A stretch of DNA of 64,000 nt. Origin: Heterohyrax brucei. Its lineage: Eukaryota > Chordata > Mammalia > Hyracoidea > Procaviidae. The stretch spans positions 50,523,208 to 50,587,207 of the forward strand of contig CM053143.1 in assembly GCA_028571685.1 (NCBI GenBank), in the 5' to 3' direction. Below the pieces are notes generated by a model. The model saw only the letters and a list, made by a program, of their open reading frames with translations. It searched no databases and was not told the origin of the DNA. Shown piece after piece: positions 55,535 to 64,000 of the stretch; within the stretch, counting starts at the first letter, position 1, and every line of letters begins with the position of its first letter. The translations under genes and the position numbers were made by a program.

Positions 55535-57099
55535 GCTCCATAGACATACATACACACTTATACATACACAGACACGTATACATGTACATATACATAAACT
55601 GAGGATTATTCATTCTGGCATTGTTTACAATTGCAAAGTACTGGAAATGGCCAAAATTCCAATACACAGAAAAACGTGTGAACCACCTGGAGGGTATTAC
55701 ACTGAGTGAAATAAGTAAATCACAAAAGGTCAAATACTGTTGAGACTACTATTATAAAAACACATGAAAAGGTTTACAGACAGAAAAAAATCTTTGATGG
55801 TTATAAGGGAGAGGTTGGGCAAGGAAAGAAAAACACTAGAGAGATGATAGACAAACAATAGGTAAATGATAACTTTGGTGAAAAGTAAGACAGTACAAAA
55901 GATTAGGGAAGTAACAACTTGACCAAGGCAAAGTCATGGAAGCTTCACAGACACATCCAAACTCCCTTAGAGACTGAATTACTGGGCTGAAGGCTGGAGA
56001 CCATGGTCTCAGGGGACATCCAGCTCCGTTGGCATAATACGGTTTATAAAGGAAACATTCTACATCCTATTTTGGTAAGCAGCATCCGGCGTCTTATAAG
56101 CTTGTGAGTGGCCATCTAAGATACTCCGCTACTTCTGTTCCTTCTGGAGCAAGGGAAGCTGAGGAAAACCAGACACAAGGGAAAGATTAATCCAAGTACT
56201 AACGGACCCACAACTAGCACAGCCTCTACCAGACTGAATTCAGCACAACCAGGTGGTGCCTGGCCACCAGCACTGACTGTGCTGACAGGGATCACAACAG
56301 AGGGCCCCAGACAGAGCTGGAGAAAAATGTAGAACAAAATTCTAACTCACCAAAAAAGACCAGACTTACTGGCCTAACATATTCTAGAAACCATGAGGGT
56401 ATGGCTCCTAGATACTTTTTTAGCTCAATACTGAAGGTTCCCAAGATTCAGCCTTCAGACAAAGACAAGACATCCCCATAAAACAAAATGAGACTACACA
56501 GGCACACTAGCCCAGAGGAAAGGACAAGAAGGCAGGAAGAGACAGGAAAAGTGGATAAATGGAAATGGGGAACCCACGGTCAGGAAGGTGAGAGTGGTGA
56601 CACATTGTGGGGTTGGCAACCAATGTCACAAAACAATTGTCTAATGAGAAACAAATTTTCTCTATAAACCAACGGAAGTACCATTGAAAAAAACGAAAGA
56701 AAAGTGAGTGAACCAATTACAGTACATTCATACAATGCAGTAATAAAAAAAGAATACAGAAGATCTCTATAAATTTATGCAGAGTGATTTCCAGGATATA
56801 CTGTGAAGTTAAAAAAAATGAAAGCATAAAAGGATATCTATAGTGTACCATCCTTCATGCAAAAAATAAGGAAGTATAATAAAATATACACATATGTGCT
56901 CATTTGTGCAAAAGAAATATAGGAAAAATAAACCTAAAGCTAGTAAGACATGGAAGGTACACAGTGGAAAAAACAGGCAACAGGAACAGGTTGGTAGGGA
57001 TGACTGGAAGAAGTGACACCTTTTTGAGTATACATTTTTACATAGCTTCTGACTCTTAGAACCATGCTAATGTTTCACATAGGTACTTAAAATAAACTA

Positions 57100-57270
57100 G
57101 GAAACCCTGGTTGGTATAGTGGTTAAGTGCTGCAGCTGCTAACCAAAAGGTCAGCAGTTTGAATCGCCCAAGTGCTCCTTGGAAACTCAATGGAGCAGTT
57201 CTATTCTGTCCTATAGGATCACTGTGATTTGGAATAAACATAAATCTAACAGGTATGGTTTGGGTTTGGT
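57100..57270 (+). mobile_element. AfroSINE, short form
   Basis: Sense copy: 'ggaaaccctggttggtatag', 'ctgcagctgctaaccaaaag' and 'gttctattctgtcctatagg'. 'ttaaaat' at 57087-57093 and 57271-57277 is a short duplication. Confidence 0.9.
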
Positions 57271-57647
57271 TTAAAATCAGCCAGGATGTGCTGGGAACCT
57301 CCAATGGAAACAGACAATAACATACGAACCTCACAGTATTACAAATCAATGACAAACAAACTGAAGATAATGGTAAAGACAAGAATTAACCTAAGTACTG
57401 TACTGAGCATGAGTTAGTAATTCTGGAACTCCTTTGGGTGTATACTGGGATCAAACAATTATGTAAATACATTGTAGATAACAGAACTAGGTTTCTTACT
57501 CTCAGAAAAAAGAAGTTACTAAAAAAGGAAAGGAGGGCCACCACGAGGAACCCTTCAGTGTTGGATTGTCATAAGTCATAAAAGTGTGAGCACATATTTT
57601 TACACACATGTATATATGGATATATGCAAAAATAAATACAAAAAAAT

Positions 57648-57840
57648 AGTTGGCAATGAGTCAATTACAACTCATGACAACCTTGTGTGTGTCAGAATAG
57701 AACTATGATACATAGGTTTTCAGTGAATGTGATCTATCAGAAGTAGGCCACCAAGCTTTCCAAGGTGCCTCCGGATGGATTCGTATAACCAGCTTTTCGG
57801 TGGAACTTAGTACTTAGCTGCTTGCACCATCCAGAGACTA
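57648..57840 (-). mobile_element. AfroSINE long form, old
   Basis: Antisense copy with 'caatgagtcaattacaactc', 'gaagtaggccaccaagcttt' and 'cttttcggtggaacttagta'. Confidence 0.78.
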
Positions 57841-57852
57841 CTAAAAATAAAG

Positions 57853-58055
57853 AGCCCTAGTGGCACAATGGTTAGGCGCTGGACTGCTAAACAAAAGGTC
57901 AGTGATTCAAAACACCAGCCACTCTGTGGGAGGAAAGATCTAGCAATTTGCTCCCACAAAGATTTCAGCTTAGGAAACTCTGCAGGGTAATTCTAGTCTA
58001 TACCACCTCACCAGCAGTTAGAATTGACTCACAACAATGTCTGTCACTTCTGTAG
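57853..58055 (+). mobile_element. AfroSINE long form
   Basis: Sense copy: 'gccctagtggcacaatggtt', 'gactgctaaacaaaaggtca' and 'gatctagcaatttgctccca'. It forms an inverted pair with the SINE at 57648-57840. Confidence 0.83.
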
Positions 58056-59071
58056 GCTGAGAAGAACTAGAAGCAATCACACTCAATAGCAATGAGCACA
58101 CCTGGTGCCCAGATCTTAGTTCTAAATACTACTCTTCCATAAAATGAATCAGGGCTCTGAAAGAAACAGTTCATTCCAGGGCCAAAGTGAAGGAAAATAG
58201 AAAATGGTCCTGGAAGAATTTGTGTCGCCAGAAGGTAAGAAAGTTAAGAAACAAAAATAAAAATAGGGTGGGATAGTGAAGACACATGAGAGTAGCTTGA
58301 AGGGGCTCCCAAAGACCAAAGATGGATCAGAACAATTAAATTATAATAATAGCACTGAATTATGACCCACTGAGTAAAATAAACAACCATGAGTCCATAC
58401 TAATATACATAAATAACCAAATAAATAAGTAAATAAATGGACAAGATGCTCTTTCTTGCAACGGATTTCCAGTTAACAGATATAAAAGAAGTAGAAAATC
58501 ACCATTAGGAAAACACCACCATAATAAATACTGTAGGCAAGAGCCACCAATGAATGCACGATTAGTGGGCAAAGTATGACAAGAAATAGATAATTGCATA
58601 GTCTCCAAGTATCCCCCACAAGATACCTATTAATTGCAATGGCATAAACAACAGCTTCATAGCTGAGAGACCTGGCAGACATCACCTTAAAGAAGTGATG
58701 AAGGCTGGCATCACAGTAACCACTCATACGATATGCTAAGGTCAAAAGAACATTTTACTAATATTCTTGCCAAAAATGCATAACCTCTATCTAACAATAA
58801 AAAAAGCTCAGACTATTGCAAATTAAGGAACATTCTGTAAAATAACATTCATAACTGACCAATTTTCTTCAAGAGCCAAGGTCATCAGCAACAAAGAGAA
58901 ACTAAAGCTATGTTACAAATTAGAGGAGGCTAAACAGACTTGAGAACTAAAAGCAATGGGAGATCCTGGATTGACTCCTGGACCAGAAAATCTGCTGAAG
59001 TTTAAATAAGATTGTAAAGAAGATAACAGTATTTTATCAGTGTTAATTTCTTGGCTTCTATACGTTTATGA

Positions 59072-59231
59072 GGAAACCCTGGTAGCGTAGTAGTTAAGTG
59101 CTACAGCTGCTAACCAAAAGGTTGGCAGTTGAAATCCACCACACACTCCTCAGAAACTCTATGGGACAGTTCTCCATCCTATAGGTTTGCTATGAGTCAG
59201 AATCCACTTGATGGCAGTGGGTTTGGTTTTT
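59072..59231 (+). mobile_element. AfroSINE, short form
   Basis: Sense copy: 'ggaaaccctggtagcgtagt', 'aggttggcagttgaaatcca' and tail 'gatggcagtgggtttggttt'. A 13-bp duplication with one mismatch, 'tatacgtttatga' / 'tatacttttatga', lies at 59059-59071 and 59232-59244. Confidence 0.94.
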
Positions 59232-59370
59232 TATACTTTTATGATGGTTACATGAAATGTTAACATTAGGAGAAGCTGGGTAAAGGGTATGTAGAAACTT
59301 TCTGTATTGGTTCTGCAGTTTTTCTTTAAGTCCAAAATTACTTCATAATAACAAAAAAATTAATAGATTT

Positions 59371-60283
59371 GAAAAACAGTACAACAACAAAAAGAAAGAT
59401 GATCACCTTACCAAATATGTTAAGAAGATCAACTCTGATTCAGAGCTATTAAATTTTGTTGGTGTCCCATGTTCTCCTTTTCATGACATAAAGTCCCATC
59501 TTAGTTGAAATGGATAACTGCAAGGAAAAATCATGCATACATGGCCAAAATGAAAGACATTTCTTTACTATTTGCAAAAAATATCCTTCCATTGGCAAAA
59601 GAAATGACCATTGTATAATAAATACATGTTTTTATAATCCTTTTCTAAGGTGCAAATGCCCTCTGGTTCAAAAATCACAGCACAACATGGAGTATGACAT
59701 TAGAAAGAGAAAAAATAGTGACAGAAGTGAACACAAGCGGCTCGGGGAAGACATCAAAAACTGAGCAAGCAGTTGCATGATGAGCAGTCACATGGCTTTT
59801 TGGTCAGAAAGGAGCAACTTAAGTCACTCTCTCACTTCCATTAGCCTAGTGATATTTTTAAAATGTCAAATTTATTACTGTAATTATTTTTCATGTTTCT
59901 AAAAATATATCCATTTACTTTTTTTATCACAAGTTTGCAAATGTGGAGAACACAACAGTGAATACCACACCTATGTTCTTTCATATCCGTGACGACCTAA
60001 AACTCATTGTCAGTTTGACCTGTGGCTGTCTATTGTCAGGCTTATTTTTTGCCCTGTCTTATTCCTCTATTTACCCTGAAGGGGTGCAAACACTGTGTCT
60101 GGTTCATGTTGGTACCTCCAAGACACCGGTGCCTTGTGCGTCATAAATTTCAAGTAAGTAGAGCAATGATGGCCTATTGGCTGATGTGTTAGGAATTGGG
60201 GGTGATGATAAGGCTGAGTAACTAGGTATTACATTTATTCAGTAGCTATTTATTTAATGTATGCTAAAACTCATGGTAAGTAC
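59371..60283. other. 0.9-kb unassigned stretch
   Basis: No recognisable repeat or exon. Confidence 0.4.
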
Positions 60284-60455
60284 AGTTGCTGGGTGACACA
60301 GGCATCTGGTGATTTGAAACATTGGTGGTTTGAATCCACCCAGCACTGCAGAAGAAAGTCCTGGAAGTCTGCTTCCATAAAGATGATAGTCAAAGAAAAT
60401 CCAATGGAATCATTCTACTCAGTAACTCAAGTGGTTGCCATGAGTCTGAATCAAC
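60284..60455 (+). mobile_element. AfroSINE long form, old
   Basis: Sense copy: 'gttgctgggtgacacaggca', 'ggtggtttgaatccacccag' and 'gccatgagtctgaatcaact'. Confidence 0.78.
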
Positions 60456-60547
60456 TTAAGAGTTAAGTGGTTAAGTGGTAGGTACGATACCAGGCACAGG
60501 AATACAAAGGTAAATACAAATAATAGTAGGTGCTTCCACAGTGTGTA

Positions 60548-60712
60548 TGAAACCTGGTGGTGTAGCAGTTAAGCGCTACAGCTGCTAACCAAAAGGTTGG
60601 AGATTCAAATTCACCAAGGACTCCTTGGAAACACTATAGGGAAGTTCTACTCTGTCCTTAAGGGTCACTGTGAGTCAGAAATGACTCAGTAGCTATGAGT
60701 CTGGTTTCTTCC
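60548..60712 (+). mobile_element. AfroSINE, short form
   Basis: Sense copy: 'gaaacctggtggtgtagcag', 'ctgctaaccaaaaggttgga' and 'gttctactctgtccttaagg'. It ends at the left edge of the RTE element. Confidence 0.9.
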
Positions 60713-60715
60713 CCA

Positions 60716-62394
60716 GAAAAGAAGAACACATTCTGCGTTTCTCAAGCTGAAAGAACCAAAGAAAATATTCAAGCCTCGAGTTGCAATAGTGAAGGACTCT
60801 ACAGGGAAACTATTAAACAATTCAAGGAGCATCAAAAGAAGATGAAGGAATACACAGAATTATTATACTAGAAAGACCTGGTCAATGTTCTGCCATATGA
60901 CGATGTAGCATATGATTAGAAACCAATGGTACTGAAGGAAGAAGTCAAAGCTGCATTGAAGGCATTGGCAAAAAACAAGATTCCAGGAACTGATGAAATA
61001 TCAACTCAGATACTTTAACAAACAGAAGCAGTGCTCAAATTGTTCACTCATCTATGTCAAGAAATTTGGAGGACAGCTACCTGGCCAACTTACTGGAAGA
61101 GACCCAAACAAATATAGACTTACCGAACAACATCACTGATATTACATACAAGTAAAAGTTTGCTCAAGATCATTCAAAAGTGACTGCAACAAAAATTCAA
61201 GCTGGATTCAGAAGAGGACGTCGATCCAGGAATATCATTACTGATGTCAGGTGGGTCTGGGCTGAACACAAAGAATACCAGAAAGATGTTTACCTGTGTT
61301 TCACTGACTATGCAAAGACATTCAACTGTGTGCATCATAATAAACTATGGATAATCTTGTAGAGAATGGGAATTCCAGAATACTTAATTGTGCTCTGAAG
61401 GAATTTGTATATGGATCAAGAGGCTGTTGTGCAAACACAACAGAACAAGCGGATGCTGCATGGTTTAAAGTCAGGAAAGGTGTGTGTCAGGGTCGTATCC
61501 TTTCATCATACCTTTTCAATCTATATGCTGAGCAAATGATACAAGAAGCTGGATTATATGAAGAAGAATGAAGCATCAAGATTGGAGGATGACTCATTAA
61601 CAACGTGCATTACACAGACAACACCACCTTACTTGCTGGAAGTGAAGCAGGTGTGAAACACCTACCAATGAAGATCAAGGACCACAGCCTTCAGCATGGA
61701 TTACATCTCAACATCAAGGAAACAAAAATCCTCACAACTAGACCAATAAGCAACATCATCATAAATGGAGAAAGGATTGAGCTTGTCAAGGATTTCATTT
61801 TACTTGGGTCCACAATGCTCATGAAAGCAGCAGTCAAGAAATCAAAAGATGCATTACATTGTGAAAACCTGCAGCAAAGGATCTCTTTAAAATATTGAAA
61901 AGTAAAGATGTTGCCTGGAAGTTTAGTCTGACCCAGTGCTCCTGACCCAAGCCATGATATTTTCAATCTATCATAAGCATGCGAGAGCTAGACAATGAAC
62001 AAAGAAGACAGAAGAAGAGAGCTGATGCCTTCGAATTGTGGTGTTTGAGAAGAATGTTGGATGTACCATGGACCACCAAAAGAACAAGCATATCTGTTTG
62101 GAAGAAGTACAACCAAAGTGCTCCTTGGAGCAAAGATGGCAAGACTGTGTCTTATATACTTTGGACTTATTGTCAAGAAGGATGAGTCCCTGGAGGACAT
62201 CCTGTTTGGTAGAGTGGAGGGTCGGTGAAAAAGAGGAAGACCCTCAACAAGAAGGACTGACACTGTGGCCACAACAATGGCTTTAAGCATAGAAACAACT
62301 GTGGACACGGCACAAGACTGGGCAGTGTTTCATTCTGTTGTGCATAGATAGGGTCGCTATGAGTTGGAACCAGCCTGATAGCACCTAACAACAA
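60716..62394 (+). mobile_element. BovB-like RTE LINE, 5'-truncated and decayed
   Basis: About 1.7 kb covering the reverse-transcriptase region, the C-terminal part and the 3' end ('gagttggaaccagcctgata' then 'gcacctaacaacaacataag'). It lacks the endonuclease part, so it is 5'-truncated or its start is unrecognised. BovB-type RTE is known in afrotherians and is thought to have moved horizontally between vertebrates; that is literature knowledge. Frames are broken throughout. Confidence 0.9.
60900..62185 (+). pseudogene. RTE reverse-transcriptase and C-terminal region, decayed
   Basis: The RTE enzyme reverse-transcribes its own RNA at a nicked target. Readable pieces are QAGFRRGRRSRNIITDVRW then FTDYAKTFNCVHHNKLW (61180-61362), KGVCQGRILSSYLFNLYAEQ (61347-61571), HYTDNTTLLAGSEAG (61605 onward) and VFEKNVGCTMDH-type C-terminal pieces (61979-62286). 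The position of the catalytic YADD reads YTDN here, so an active-site aspartate is lost. Stops and frameshifts separate all pieces. It is a pseudogene. Confidence 0.87.
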
Positions 62395-62399
62395 CATAA

Positions 62400-62917
62400 G
62401 TCCCACACACTTTTTTAGTTATTTACATATTTAACTTACTTCTTCTCATTATAACCCTACAAGGTTACTTATAGATGAGGAAGTTGAAAAAGGTTAACTA
62501 ACTTGCTGAAAGGGACCTAGTTACTAAGGGCAGATGTATAGTAGGCTATCAGAGCTAATTACACTATTAAAGAGATTTTTGTCTAGGGAAAACATGCAGT
62601 GTGTAGACCAGGAGGAGGACCTATACCCAGAGCCTGGGAATGCCACTGATAGAGGAAGAGGTTCTTTAACCCAATTTGAGTATATAAAGCAATCTACTGG
62701 GACTGGAGAATTAAGATCTGGAGACACATAAGCCCACACTTTGTAATACAGTCATTTTTATACTGTTGTTAAAAATATGCATAGCAAAACATTCCAATTC
62801 AACAATTTCTACAACTCAGGGACTGATTACATTCTTCAAGTTACACAACCAATTTTTATCTTCATTTTCTGAGTTTTTCCTCCCCATTAACATAATCTCA
62901 TTGCACCCTAAGCTTCC
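62400..62917. other. unassigned non-coding sequence
   Basis: No clear gene. 'taaccctacaaggttactta' followed by 'gatgaggaagttgaaaaagg' (62452-62495) looks like a MIR fragment, at low confidence. Confidence 0.4.
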
Positions 62918-63375
62918 TGTCCTAGTTACTGGGTACTGCTCTAACAGAAAATACCACGAGTGGAAGGTTTCATGTAGAAAAAGCTTTATTGAGACAGTCC
63001 AGTAAGCTGCAAATCCATTTACAAATTGCAAGTCCATTCAGTAAGATAATTTATCACAGTCCGGTAGGCTGAGTCCACATCCAGTGAGAGCATCTCGGCA
63101 CAGGAACCTCAGGTCCAAAGGACGTGCTCTGCTCTCAGTGCTTCTCTCTCAGTGGTATGAGGTTCCCAACTTCCTCAGCTCACTTTTCTCCCTTATATTC
63201 CACAAGTTTGTAGCTTGGGTCCTGACTCACCAACACAACTGCAAACCATTCTCCATCATCAATATCACAGAGGCAGGATTCACAACACATGGGAGGAAGG
63301 GCACCATATTAGAACTCCTAACCAAGTCAAATCAACACACACATTTTTGGGGGGGACACAATTCAATCCATGACA
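62918..63375 (-). mobile_element. solo LTR, minus strand, family A related
   Basis: It begins TGTCCTAGTTACTGGGTACT and ends 'caattcaatccatgaca'. The flanks 'cttcc' (62913-62917) and 'cttgc' (63376-63380) are a 5-bp duplication with one mismatch. Confidence 0.85.
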
Positions 63376-63473
63376 CTTGCTATCTAACCTTTTGAGTGGA
63401 TGCTGTCAATCTGATCCCACAGAGATAGCTCTTTCAAAGAGTAACAATGCTGAAGGCAGATATTCTTCACTAA

Positions 63474-63638
63474 ACCAAACTAAATCCACTGTTCTTCAGT
63501 TAATTCTGACTCATTAGAGAACCTATAGAACAGAGTAGGACTGCCCTACAGAATTTCCAAGGAGCAACTGATGGGTTCAAACTGCTGACCTTTTGGTTAG
63601 CAGCTGTAGCACTTAACTACTACCCCACCAGGGTTTCC
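63474..63638 (-). mobile_element. AfroSINE, short form
   Basis: Antisense copy with 'tagaacagagtaggactgcc', 'gaccttttggttagcagctg' and 'ccccaccagggtttcc'. A 12-bp duplication with one mismatch, 'attcttcactaa' / 'attctttactaa', lies at 63462-63473 and 63639-63650. Confidence 0.94.
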
Positions 63639-63650
63639 ATTCTTTACTAA

Positions 63651-64000
63651 GTAAGCTAAGCTGCTGTTTAGTTTTAAGAAGACTGCAGGGAATATTTTTG
63701 GCTTCAAGTTTAAAGATTATCTCAGGGCAATACAGCTTCAATAACTCCAGAAAGTCTGAATTCTATGAGAAATTTAACACTTTCTCCCTTTTTCATCAAG
63801 GTTCTCCTACAGAGTCTTTAAATAAAATGTTTAGTGATGTTAACAGGGCACCATCCAGGTCTTCCGGTCTCATGGCAAAGGAAGCAGCTGCTCATGGAGA
63901 AAATGAATCAAACATTTTGATATCTCACAAATAAAGTGAGGTCTTCCAATGTATACTTAAAAAAGAAAGATTTGGAAAACACAAAGAAGCTCAAACTAAA
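63651..64000. other. unassigned non-coding sequence
   Basis: No recognisable repeat or exon up to the window end. Confidence 0.4.

Larger units (their letters stand above)
53165..56690 (+). mobile_element. old L1: ORF2 C-terminal half and 3' UTR, with insertions
   Basis: L1 ORF2 sequence ('gggatctagccctaccagac', 'gagcatggtactagcacaag', 'cagatggagtagatacccaa') runs to about 54440. It is then broken by an RTE 3' end (54441-55062), a SINE (55068-55280) and another SINE (55371-55534). It resumes ('cattctggcattgtttacaa') into a 3' UTR (55740-56690) of the same type as 52570-53160. Frames are destroyed. Confidence 0.78.
56715..59370 (+). mobile_element. ancient L1 (L1M-type) 3' UTR, broken by five SINEs
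   Basis: 'gatatctatagtgtaccatc', 'gagtatacatttttacatag', 'tatgacccactgagtaaaat', 'aaggaacattctgtaaaata' and 'gtctgcagtttttctttaag'-like blocks follow the long L1M 3' UTR pattern. The SINEs lie at 57100, 57648, 57853 and 59072. The end is near 59360 in an AT-rich tail. Confidence 0.75.

Noticed and set aside
58473-58745. Hydrophobic minus-strand frame that resembles a membrane protein
   Set aside because: It is antisense to AT-rich ancient L1 3' UTR sequence, which gives leucine- and isoleucine-rich frames by composition.
409-63375. Internal retroviral genes between LTRs
   Set aside because: Neighbouring LTRs belong to different families or have their own target duplications, and no gag-, pol- or env-like frames lie between them.

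Overview
This is a mammalian nuclear window with no protein-coding host gene that I can recognise. The organism is almost certainly an afrotherian, most likely an elephant. The reasons are more than thirty copies of the tRNA-headed AfroSINE (its antisense form carries 'gacagagtagaactgcccca' and 'ccttttggttagcag'), a BovB-type RTE LINE, L1 copies of one lineage with a shared 3' UTR, and LTRs in series. This is recognised from memory of the families, not from a search. All open reading frames that resemble known proteins are decayed reverse-transcriptase, endonuclease or ORF1 pieces of LINEs. The window is therefore best read as a stack of dated insertions in intergenic or intronic DNA.

Layout. 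1-4.2 kb: an LTR, a 150-bp local direct repeat, an old L1 3' end and four SINEs. 4.2-14.6 kb: an L2 element split by a full-length minus-strand L1 (5756-13460, perfect 18-bp target duplication). That L1 carries a second, truncated L1 inside its ORF2. A run of three SINEs follows at 13.7-14.2 kb. 14.6-23 kb: SINEs, L2 ends, an L1 3' UTR, an LTR split by a SINE, an inverted old L1, and one SINE whose head resembles tRNA-Gly rather than the usual head. 23-30.3 kb: a near-complete plus-strand L1 with broken ORF1 and ORF2 and a SINE inside ORF2. 30.3-41 kb: SINE-in-SINE nests, L2, a hAT element with an 8-bp target duplication, an L1 3' fragment, back-to-back LTRs and a MIR. 41-46 kb: four solo LTRs within 4.4 kb, two of them inside SINEs, with 5-bp target duplications. 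46-50 kb: few young repeats. 50-59.4 kb: old L1 copies broken up by SINEs, an LTR and an RTE 3' end. 59.4-64 kb: a decayed BovB-like RTE with its reverse-transcriptase region, SINEs and another LTR.

How the parts work together. The L1 and RTE elements would have supplied the enzymes, and the SINEs are their parasites. The AfroSINE and tRNA-Gly-headed SINE tails match the 3' end of the RTE copies present here, which points to the RTE as the SINE mobiliser. No autonomous element in the window looks intact. I found no CRISPR array, operon, host exon or internal retroviral gene, and no new biological system. The most useful observations are the structural ones: the SINE/RTE tail match, the tRNA-Gly-headed SINE, fold-back SINE junctions, repeated use of one target motif, and in-window empty-site comparisons.
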